From Streptomyces sp. CG4 (GTDB taxonomy: Bacteria > Actinomycetota > Actinomycetes > Streptomycetales > Streptomycetaceae), in NCBI RefSeq assembly GCF_041080655.1, contig NZ_CP163525.1:5642001-5706000 (forward strand): a stretch of 64,000 bases of DNA, read 5' to 3'. The notes beneath the pieces are model-generated. The model searched no databases and had not been told where the DNA came from. It worked only from the letters and a program-made list of their open reading frames with translations. Both the position numbers and the translations under genes were made by a program. Shown here in pieces: positions 57,758 through 64,000 of this stretch; position 1 is the stretch's first letter; the number at the start of each line of letters is the position of its first letter.

Positions 57758-58936
57758 CTACGCGAGCGCTGTGCGGAGCGCCCGTACCAGCGCCTGTGCC
57801 CTCGGGTCCGCCGTCACGCTCTTCCGGAAGCCGTTGGTGACATAGCCGAAGGCGATGCCGGTCTCCGGGTCGGCGAAGGCGAGGGCGCCGCCCCGGCCCG
57901 GGTGGCCGAAGGAGCCGGGGGAGAGCAGCGGGGACGCGGCGCCGTGCAGCATGTAGCCGAGGCCGAACCGGGTGCCGACGACCAGGACCCGGTCCGGCCC
58001 GGCGGACTGCTCGGCGCGGGCCAGCTCCGTCGTCTCCGGGGTGAACAGCCGGGTGCCGCCGTCCACTTCGCCGATGAGCGAGGCGTAGAAGCGGGCCAGC
58101 CCGTCGGCGGTGGCGATGCCGTTGGAGGCGGGCAGGGCGGCCGCGCGGTAGGCGGGGTCGTTCTCGTCGGGGAGCGGGGTGATCGCGGCGAACGCGCGCC
58201 GGGTCAGCGACTCCGGGTCGGCGTACGCCTCGGCCACCGCGCGCTTGGGGCGCGTCTTCAGGCCGCCCGCCGTCTCTGGCGCCTCGACCGGGCCGACGCG
58301 ACCCACGCGCGCGTGCTCCGACCCGGGCAGGCCGAGCCACAGGTCCGCGCCGACGGGGCCGGTCATCTCCTGCGCGATCCACTCGCCGACCGGGCGGCCG
58401 GTGATCCGCCGGATCAGTTCGCCGGTGAGCCAGCTGTAGGTCTGGGCGTGATAGCCGTGGTCCGCGCCCGGCTCCCACACCGGCGCCTGCGCGGCGACCG
58501 CCGCGGCGCCCAGGTCGGGGTCGGCGGCCTCGGCGGGGGTCAGCGGGCGGTCCAGCACGGGCACGCCCGCGCGGTGGGCGAGCAGGTGCCGGACGAGGGT
58601 GTGCTCCTTGCCGGCCGCCTTGTACTCCGGCCAGTACGTGCCGACCGGGGCGTCCAGGTCCAGTTCGCCGCGCTGGTGCAGGAGCAGGAGCGCGGCGGCC
58701 GCGACGCCCTTGGTCGCGGAGCGCACGATCTGCGCGGTCCCGGGCTCCCACGGGGCCGTACCGGGCGCACCGGCCATGCCGTCGACGTCCTTCGCGCCGG
58801 CCCACAGGTCGACGACCTTGTGCCCGTCGCGGTACACGGCGACGGCCGCGCCCCGCTCCCCGAGCAGCGCGAAGTTCGCCGCGAACGCCTCCTCGACCGG
58901 CTCGAAGCCCTCGGCCACTGTGCCGTTCACGTCCAC
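57758..58936 (-). CDS. Beta-lactamase-family serine hydrolase (class VIII esterase-like)
   Basis: The 392-residue protein has the serine beta-lactamase/EstB fold: SxxK in VRSATKGVAA (Ser ~73), the Tyr motif YSWLTGEL (YxN replaced by YSW), and the C-terminal HPGRGG in place of KTG. This is the signature of class VIII carboxylesterases rather than true beta-lactamases. No export signal is seen, so it is probably cytosolic. The ATG at 58936 begins a typical VAEGFEPVEEAFAANF. The substrate is unknown. Confidence 0.9.
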   Translation of the reverse strand: MDVNGTVAEGFEPVEEAFAANFALLGERGAAVAVYRDGHKVVDLWAGAKDVDGMAGAPGTAPWEPGTAQIVRSATKGVAAAALLLLHQRGELDLDAPVGTYWPEYKAAGKEHTLVRHLLAHRAGVPVLDRPLTPAEAADPDLGAAAVAAQAPVWEPGADHGYHAQTYSWLTGELIRRITGRPVGEWIAQEMTGPVGADLWLGLPGSEHARVGRVGPVEAPETAGGLKTRPKRAVAEAYADPESLTRRAFAAITPLPDENDPAYRAAALPASNGIATADGLARFYASLIGEVDGGTRLFTPETTELARAEQSAGPDRVLVVGTRFGLGYMLHGAASPLLSPGSFGHPGRGGALAFADPETGIAFGYVTNGFRKSVTADPRAQALVRALRTALA

Positions 58937-59019
58937 GCCCGCCGCCCTTTCTCTCGCTGTCCCATCGCCTGCGACAGTGGGTGGAACACGGGTCGCGTGC
59001 CTGGGATTCCTCGGTGGGA

Positions 59020-59466
59020 TCAGCCCAGCAGGATCGTTACATCGATGTTGCCGCGCGTCGCGTTGGAGTACGGGCAGACCTCGTGCGCCGCGTCCACGAG
59101 CCGGGCCGCCAGGTCCGCGTCGAGGACCGGCAGGGAGACGCTGAGGGCGACCGCGAGGCCGTAGCCGCGCTGCCGGTTCGGGCCGATGCCGACCTTGGCG
59201 GCGACCGTCGAGCTGGTCAGGTCGTAGCCCGCGCGGTTGCCGACCAGGATCAGCGCGTTGTGGAAGCAGGAGCTGTAGCCGGCCGCGAACAGCTGTTCCG
59301 GGTTGGTGCCGTTGCCGTCGCCGCCCAGTTCCACGGGCATCGCGACCTTCAGTTCCAGCCGGCCGTCCTGGCTGGTGACGTAGCCGTCGCGGCCGCCGTG
59401 CGCGGTGGCTTCGGCGACATACATGATCTTCGTCGGACGGGCGTCGACAGCGGTGTCCTCGGCCAT
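59020..59466 (-). CDS. ohr: Organic hydroperoxide reductase Ohr
   Basis: The 148-residue OsmC-fold enzyme carries both catalytic cysteines in their usual contexts: YSSCFHNAL and HEVCPYSNATRGN. The signatures GGDGNGTNPEQLFAAGYSSC and VGIGPN are those of Ohr rather than OsmC. It reduces organic hydroperoxides with lipoyl or thiol donors. ohrR lies immediately upstream on the same strand with a 151-base gap that should carry the promoter and OhrR site. Confidence 0.93.
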   Translation of the reverse strand: MAEDTAVDARPTKIMYVAEATAHGGRDGYVTSQDGRLELKVAMPVELGGDGNGTNPEQLFAAGYSSCFHNALILVGNRAGYDLTSSTVAAKVGIGPNRQRGYGLAVALSVSLPVLDADLAARLVDAAHEVCPYSNATRGNIDVTILLG

Positions 59467-59617
59467 GGCCGGCCTCCCCCGGGAAAAGTGGCGCACAAGT
59501 ACATCGTGCACAAGGTACTGGCTGGTAGGTCAGCAGGCGGTACCCGGGGGTGGCAACCGCGGGTAACGCGAGATCAGGGCGTGGTACCGAGTGACCGGTG
59601 CCGTGGGGCTCGCGCGG
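59467..59617 (-). promoter_or_regulatory. ohr leader with repeated GYGCACAAG elements
   Basis: The gap between ohrR and ohr contains two related blocks, GCGCACAAGTAC and GTGCACAAGGTAC, about 16 bases apart around 59491-59520. This is the place for an OhrR operator, and the lower-GC patch here suggests an ohr promoter separate from that of ohrR. Confidence 0.5.
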
Positions 59618-60082
59618 TCAGTGCCGGTCGGCCACCGTGTCGGCGCGCTCGGTGAGCTTCCACAACTCCTCGCGCAACCGCGCGACCTCCTGCGCACCGA
59701 GGCCCGTAGTCGTGAGCAGCGCGCCGGGCACGCGCGTCGCGCGCTCCCTGAGTTCCTCCCCGCGCCCCGTGCACGCGACGAGCACCGAGCGCTCGTCGCC
59801 GGCCGCGCGCTCCCTGCGCACCAGACCCGCCCCCTCCAGCCGCTTCAGCAACGGCGATACGGTCCCGTAGTCCAGACGCAGGGCGCGCGCCAGTTCCTTC
59901 ACGCTGGTCTCGCCGCGCTCCCACAGCACCAGCAGTACGAGGTACTGCGGGTAAGTGAGGCCGAGGTCGTCCAGCAGGGGACGGTATGCGGCGGTCACGG
60001 CGCGCTGTGCGGCGTACAGCGCGAAGCACAGCTGGTCGTCCAGCAGCAGCGACCCCTCGACGGTGCGGTCCTCGTTCGTCAC
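59618..60082 (-). CDS. ohrR: OhrR-type MarR regulator of organic peroxide resistance
   Basis: The 154-residue MarR protein starts at GTG 60082. The N-terminal LLLDDQLCFALYAAQRAV carries the redox-sensing cysteine in the DxQLCFALY context diagnostic for OhrR. The winged helix is TSVKELARALRLDYGTVSPL and the wing ERSVLVACT. Oxidation of the cysteine by organic hydroperoxide releases the repressor. No second cysteine is seen in the C-terminal half, placing it in the one-Cys group. Confidence 0.92.
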   Translation of the reverse strand: MTNEDRTVEGSLLLDDQLCFALYAAQRAVTAAYRPLLDDLGLTYPQYLVLLVLWERGETSVKELARALRLDYGTVSPLLKRLEGAGLVRRERAAGDERSVLVACTGRGEELRERATRVPGALLTTTGLGAQEVARLREELWKLTERADTVADRH

Positions 60083-60269
60083 GCGCCCATTGTCACGGAC
60101 TTCGGATCGAAACCGAACGGCAGCTCCAGCCTGTGCGCTCGCATCGGCTCCTCGTCGCAGAGCGGTGCGCAGGGTGTTCCCGAGGGCGTGAACCGGGAAA
60201 TGTGCGACATTGGAGAGAAAGCGGAAGCGCAGCTTTCGCATATGTCACTCAGCGTGAAAGGGCGTTCCG

Positions 60270-60614
60270 ATGTCTGTGGTCGAGCAGTACGCGCGCGCCC
60301 ATATCGTCACGGACGAGGAGGACCCGGGGGCCGTACCGGTGCTGCTTCGGTACGACCCCGACTCCGATCCACGGTCCGTCCGGGTCGACCTGCCCGTGCC
60401 CGGCACGCACGAGTGGACCTTCTCGCGCACACTGCTGGAACGAGGACTGCGGGCACCGGCCGAGAGCGGTGCCGTAAGGGTGTGGCCGTGCGGACGCGTC
60501 CAGGCGGTCGTGGAGTTCCACTCCGACCACGGTGTCGAGGTGGTGCAGTTCGAGTCGAAGGCGCTGCTCAGATTCCTGCGCCGTACCTACACCGCAGAGC
60601 CCGTGCGGGGCTGA
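60270..60614 (+). CDS. ssgE: SsgA-like sporulation protein, probably SsgE
   Basis: The 114-residue protein matches the SsgA/SsgB-like family of sporulating actinomycetes: ARAHIVTDEEDPGAVPVLLRYD, then WTFSRTLLERGLRAPA and VVQFESKALLRFLRRTY. AAAGGG lies 8 bases before the ATG. From memory, S. coelicolor ssgE (SCO3158) lies directly next to a penicillin-binding protein gene, exactly as here, which supports SsgE rather than another paralogue. These proteins act in septation and spore separation. Its stop abuts the convergent PBP stop with no gap. Confidence 0.88.
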   Translation: MSVVEQYARAHIVTDEEDPGAVPVLLRYDPDSDPRSVRVDLPVPGTHEWTFSRTLLERGLRAPAESGAVRVWPCGRVQAVVEFHSDHGVEVVQFESKALLRFLRRTYTAEPVRG

Positions 60615-62285
60615 TCAGCCGCCCGTCTTCAGCAGAGCCGCCACGATCGGTCCGGCCGTGTCGCCGCCGTGCCCGCCCGCCTGCACCACGCCCGCGGCGG
60701 CCAGGTCGCCCTTGTAGGCGGTGAACCAGCCGTTCGGCTTCTTCTGCCCGTCCACCTCGGCGGAGCCCGTCTTCGCGCCGTAGTCCCCGGTCATGCCGGC
60801 CATCGCCTTGGCCGCGGTGCCGTAGTCCGCGGTGAACCGCAGGACGTCCTTCAGCTCGGACTGCGTCTTGGCGGACATGGTGCGCGCCGCCTTCGCCAGC
60901 GTGCGGTTGTCCACCGTGGGGGACACCAGATACGGCTGGTGGAAGACACCCGACTCCACCGTCGCCGCGACCGACGCCATGTTCAGCGGGTTCATCCGCA
61001 CGCCGCCCTGCCCGATCAGCGAGGCGCCCATCTGCGCGCCGCTCTCAACCGGGATGGAGCCGTCGAACGACGGGACGCCGATGGACCAGTTGTCCATGCC
61101 GAGGCCGTAGACCTGCTGGGCCTCCTTGGTCAGGTCGTCGTTCGACAGCTTCGGCGCGAAGTCGATGAAGGCGTTGTTGCAGGACGCGCCGAAGCTCTGC
61201 TTGAACGTGCCCTTCTTGATCTCGGAGTCGCCGTCGTTGTGGAACGTCCAGCCGGCCAGCTTGTACGTCTTGGGGCACGGGTGCGACGCGTCCGGGGTGA
61301 TGAGGTTCTTCTCGAACAGCATCGTCGACGTCACGACCTTCATCGTGGAGCCGGGCGCGAGGGAGCCCTGGAAGGCGACGTTGAAGCCGTGCCCGCTGTT
61401 GGCGACGGCGAGGATCTCGCCGGTCGAGGGCCGCACGATGACCACGGACGCCTGTTGCTGCTTGCCGACCTGCTGCTCGGCGGCCGCCTGGAGGGTCGGG
61501 TTCAGCGTCGTCTTCACCGTGCCCGGCGTGCCCTTGCTCAGTTCCACGAGGGTCTTGTCGGACAGCTGGGCCTTCTGCGAGGCCTTGCCGCGCACCACGC
61601 GCAGCTCGATGCCGGCCTTGCCGCCCGCCGTCTTGCCGTACTTCTCCCGCAGGCTGTCCAACACCGGGCCCAGGGAGGGGTACTTCGCGGCCGTCAGCTC
61701 GTCGCCGTCACGGTCCAGCGCCTTGATCGGCGGGGTGCCGGACTCGCCGGTGACGAGCGTGTCGCCGTCCTTCAGATCCGGGTGGACGACGGCGGAGTGC
61801 CAGTCGACCAGCGGCTTGCCGTCGCTCGCCCGTCGCACCACGGTGAGCGAACTGCCGTACGCCAGCGGCTTGCTGAGCCTCTTGTACGACACCGTCGCCT
61901 TGACGGTGAACGGCACCTTGGCGCCCGCGGGCGTGCCGGGCGTGAGCGTGACGTCCTTCAGACGGGCATCCTTGGCGTAGCCGCCGAGGAGTGTGGTGGC
62001 GGCGGAGGCGTCGTCTGTGGCGGCGGCCGCCTCGTCGATCCTGCCCTGCTGCCACGCCGTGAGGAATTGGGTGGAGGCCGTACGGACCTCGGCGGCACTG
62101 AGGGGACCGGACTTGACGGCCTTGTGGTCGGCCGAGGCGGACGTGCGCTCGTCGGCCGCCGCGCCGCCGTCGGTCAGTGCGTAGGCACCGAACCCGACGC
62201 CGCCGACGAACACGGCGATCATGCCGCCGACCACGGCGGGCCTGGTGGTCTTCCGTCGCTCGGCGACGCGCCTTCTGTTGCCCAC
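60615..62285 (-). CDS. Class B penicillin-binding protein (MecA-N/transpeptidase)
   Basis: The 556-residue protein starts at GTG 62285 with GGAGGA about 10 bases upstream. It has one N-terminal membrane helix (VGGMIAVFVGGVGFGAYAL), an NTF2-like MecA-N domain (~60-165), a dimerisation region, and a transpeptidase domain with APGSTMKV (SxxK, Ser ~311), SCNNAF (SxN) and AKTGSAE (KTG). It crosslinks septal or spore peptidoglycan. It is directly convergent with ssgE (zero-base gap), an arrangement that suggests coordinated roles in sporulation. Confidence 0.93.
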   Translation of the reverse strand: MGNRRRVAERRKTTRPAVVGGMIAVFVGGVGFGAYALTDGGAAADERTSASADHKAVKSGPLSAAEVRTASTQFLTAWQQGRIDEAAAATDDASAATTLLGGYAKDARLKDVTLTPGTPAGAKVPFTVKATVSYKRLSKPLAYGSSLTVVRRASDGKPLVDWHSAVVHPDLKDGDTLVTGESGTPPIKALDRDGDELTAAKYPSLGPVLDSLREKYGKTAGGKAGIELRVVRGKASQKAQLSDKTLVELSKGTPGTVKTTLNPTLQAAAEQQVGKQQQASVVIVRPSTGEILAVANSGHGFNVAFQGSLAPGSTMKVVTSTMLFEKNLITPDASHPCPKTYKLAGWTFHNDGDSEIKKGTFKQSFGASCNNAFIDFAPKLSNDDLTKEAQQVYGLGMDNWSIGVPSFDGSIPVESGAQMGASLIGQGGVRMNPLNMASVAATVESGVFHQPYLVSPTVDNRTLAKAARTMSAKTQSELKDVLRFTADYGTAAKAMAGMTGDYGAKTGSAEVDGQKKPNGWFTAYKGDLAAAGVVQAGGHGGDTAGPIVAALLKTGG

Positions 62286-62613
62286 AGCCTCAGTTCCTCC
62301 GTGCCTTCCCCAGGGTCCCCGTGGCCCACACACTCCTCAACGACGCCACCCACCATAAAGTCCCCACCTACGAGGGTGATGTCTGCGGACGATCCGTAGC
62401 AAGCTTGCGACAATCCGCACAGCGTCCACCCGGTGAGTCAACAGTGTCCCGACGCGGTACCGGTGCAAAGCAGCCGGAATGAGATGAAGTCGCCGCCCGC
62501 TGCCTCGCCTCTCCACGGTCCTGACCAGGCAGTGGGCGCGGACGGAGCCGTTGCCGCCGGACCGGACGCCGAAGCGGGGCGGACGGTGGCCGCCCCGCCC
62601 CTGACCGCGCTGC
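62286..62613 (-). other. 328-base region between the AraC-type gene and the PBP gene
   Basis: No credible gene lies here. The left part must carry the PBP promoter. A lower-GC patch (62340-62370, with CACCATAAAGTCCCCACC) is the likeliest site. The right end holds a 9-bp hairpin (62574-62598) that probably ends the AraC-type transcript. Confidence 0.5.
62574..62598 (-). terminator. Hairpin after the AraC-type gene
   Basis: GCGGGGCGG and CCGCCCCGC form a perfect 9-bp stem over a 7-base loop, 16 bases beyond the stop. No T tract follows. Confidence 0.6.
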
Positions 62614-63486
62614 TCAGACCGTGGTGCGGGTCACCGAGATCCACAATTGCGCGTCGGACTGCGTCGGGTCGTCCTGCGACGGGCGGGTGCGCAGGATCTC
62701 CGGCCCCGGACGGTACTCGTACGGGTTGGACGGGATCCACTGGGCGGCCACGTCACCCCACATCTGCTGCAGCGCCTGCGGGAACGGCCCGGTGTTGGCG
62801 AACACGGCCCAGGTGCCCGCCGGGCAGTCCAGCACGTCGAGGTCCTCGGGCAACTCGGCGGCCGTGGTCACCACCGCGTGGTAGTAGTCGAGTGCGCTGC
62901 CCTCCTCGAAGCCGTCCGACAGGCGCACGGTCGCCGACACCACGCCCTCCGGGTCCTGGTCCGAGAGGCCGACGATCCGCAGCATCGTCTCCGGCGAGAT
63001 GCTCTGGATGTGCTCGGCGATGTGCGGGTTGATGCCCTGGTAGATCAGCGGGACGCGGGCCTTCTTGCCGACGACCCGGAATGCTTCCTTCTCCACGATG
63101 CGGTACCGCATGGTGCTGTTCCCTTCGACAATGAGGCGGAAGGACAGCCGGGGCTGCGAGTTCAGAGCCGCGCCGGTACGCCTGGCCTCGCCGGGACCCA
63201 CACCGTGCACGGCGCGGAACGCCCGGGCGAAGGCCTCCCCCGAGGTGTAGCCGTACCGGATCGCGATCTCCAGCAACGTCGGTTCCCCGGCCAGCACTTC
63301 GGCCCCCGCCACGGTGAGCCGCCGGCGTCGGATGTACTCCGACAGCGGCATCCCCGCCAGCGAGGAGAACAGCCGCCGGAAGTGGTACTCCGACGTGACC
63401 GTGATCCGGGCCAGCGCGGTCACCTCGATGGGCTGGTCGAGGTGACCCTCGATGTGCTCCATGGCCTGGTTCAGCCGATCCAGCAA
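62614..63486 (-). CDS. AraC-type regulator with GyrI-like effector domain
   Basis: The 290-residue protein starts at TTG 63486 behind a strong GGGAAGGAGG; an upstream frame to 63549 has no such site. Residues ~1-115 are an AraC HTH pair (IEVTALARITVTSEYHFRRL, then LLEIAIRYGYTSGEAFARAF). Residues ~140-288 are a GyrI-like/SoxS-associated effector-binding domain (VGKKARVPLIYQG, PAGTWAVFANTGPFPQALQQ). This pairing is that of Rob/SbmC-like regulators that respond to small ligands or drugs. Its target is not evident. Confidence 0.92.
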   Translation of the reverse strand: MLDRLNQAMEHIEGHLDQPIEVTALARITVTSEYHFRRLFSSLAGMPLSEYIRRRRLTVAGAEVLAGEPTLLEIAIRYGYTSGEAFARAFRAVHGVGPGEARRTGAALNSQPRLSFRLIVEGNSTMRYRIVEKEAFRVVGKKARVPLIYQGINPHIAEHIQSISPETMLRIVGLSDQDPEGVVSATVRLSDGFEEGSALDYYHAVVTTAAELPEDLDVLDCPAGTWAVFANTGPFPQALQQMWGDVAAQWIPSNPYEYRPGPEILRTRPSQDDPTQSDAQLWISVTRTTV

Positions 63487-63770
63487 CCCCGGCCTCCTTC
63501 CCTTTCGAACACCGACGTTAGGAAGGACCAAGCCTGCCGCACCCGACATCTCGTGCCCGCTCCGATCGGGTACGGCACCAGCTGGACGCGGACGGCAGCG
63601 AATCCGAGATCGACATCACCGGGAACATCGCCGATATCGAGCGTGCCCAGCCCGCCTTGCGTCAATTGGTTGATCTATGCCTAGTATTTACTCGCACATG
63701 GGCGGATCTTGACCCTGTCTGTCGTGCGTACAGGTCAGCCGGCGACCGGGGGGAACGAGGACGCTTACGC

Positions 63771-64000
63771 ATGGCCGATGCGATGGTGCTCAAAGCCCGG
63801 CAGTTCGTCAACAAAGTCTATGGTTCCCGCATCGGGATGACCGTCAAGGAAGACGGCAAGACCGGCTGGACCACGATGTACAGCCTCACCAGGGCGCTTC
63901 AGTGAGAACTGGGCATCAAGAGCCTGTCGAACAGCTTCGGCCCCACCACGCTGTCCACGCCGGCCTCGAAACACCCGAAGCTGAACGCGTCCACGATGCC
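63771..64000 (+). pseudogene. DUF1906-type (Rv2525c-like) protein start, interrupted by in-frame TGA; continues past window
   Basis: From ATG 63771 the frame reads ADAMVLKARQFVNKVYGSRI, then EDGKTGWTTMYSLTRALQ, a TGA at 63903-63905, and in the same frame ELGIKSLSNSFGPTTLST to the window edge. I associate this text with the N-terminal part of secreted DUF1906/glycoside-hydrolase-like proteins, where an arginine codon would sit at the TGA; one C-to-T change in CGA would create it. A candidate promoter-like AT-rich run (TAGTATTTAC at ~63682) lies upstream. The gene is probably disrupted, or the TGA is a sequence error. The rest is out of view. Confidence 0.5.

Noticed and set aside
63903..63905. 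TGA read as selenocysteine
   Set aside because: No SECIS-like hairpin is apparent after it, the family is not a selenoprotein family, and the residue aligns with a non-catalytic position; a nonsense mutation is simpler.
63899..64000. Minus-strand partial frame (DAFSFGCFEAGVDSVVG) at the right edge
   Set aside because: It shares third positions with the plus frame, so GC bias cannot discriminate, but the plus text fits a known family and this one does not.

Overview
The window is a gene-dense, very GC-rich chromosomal segment from a Streptomyces species. The diagnostic markers are an hrdD-type sigma factor, an SsgA-like sporulation protein, SepX/GlpR, a DUF397 protein, a DUF5753-type regulator remnant, a tricorn protease homologue, frequent GTG starts and strong G/C third-position bias. 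From memory, gene content and order from hrdD to ssgE resemble the S. coelicolor SCO3202-SCO3157 core region. I see no insertion sequence, prophage, CRISPR array or biosynthetic cluster.

Layout. 1-4.7 kb: the 3' half of a cytochrome P450, a decayed pair in which a truncated CMD-family gene runs out of frame into the tail of an MBL-fold gene, a tandem-IclR regulator and a secreted M6 peptidase. 4.9-9.4 kb: TetR with a DHA2 exporter, MarR with a DODA-type dioxygenase, and a phosphinothricin-acetyltransferase-like GNAT. 9.4-12.5 kb: hrdD behind an exact SigR-type promoter, then a 1-kb gene-free stretch and a TetR protein with a low-complexity insert. 12.7-15.3 kb: WYL regulator and divergent DHA2 exporter. 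15.5-19.7 kb: the fructose PTS operon fruR-fruK-fruA.

19.8-28 kb, mostly minus strand: a DUF6227-like protein, an L,D-transpeptidase lipoprotein, a P1-family peptidase, an LtrA-like membrane protein with an exact Crp-type palindrome upstream, a 58-codon gene, mscL, an SAF-domain protein, mtnP, and an FmdB-type zinc-ribbon protein under a CIRCE element. 28-40.7 kb: MFS carrier, CPA1 antiporter, penicillin-acylase-family enzyme, 5-formyl-THF cyclo-ligase, then galU-glp(moeA)-moaC-mog-rimJ-sepX(glpR) and tRNA-Ala(CGC). The Glp/GlpR pairing links a molybdotransferase-like protein to cell division.

40.7-53.5 kb: GNAT, exonuclease III, a MerR-controlled operon (Baeyer-Villiger-type monooxygenase, alpha/beta hydrolase, SDR) that could form an alcohol-ketone-ester-hydrolysis route, a Gln-rich repeat protein, tricorn, and a TetR/MMPL pair with a palindromic operator. 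53.5-64 kb: a DUF5753 regulator wrecked by deletions with its intact DUF397 partner, a SpoIIE-type phosphatase, an EamA transporter, an HIBADH-type oxidoreductase, a DUF1876 protein, a beta-lactamase-like hydrolase, ohrR-ohr, ssgE facing a class B penicillin-binding protein, an AraC/GyrI-like regulator, and the start of a DUF1906-type gene with an in-frame TGA.

Coordinates of short sites were counted by hand and can be off by a base or two. Family names come from recognised motifs and remembered gene order; no database search was run.
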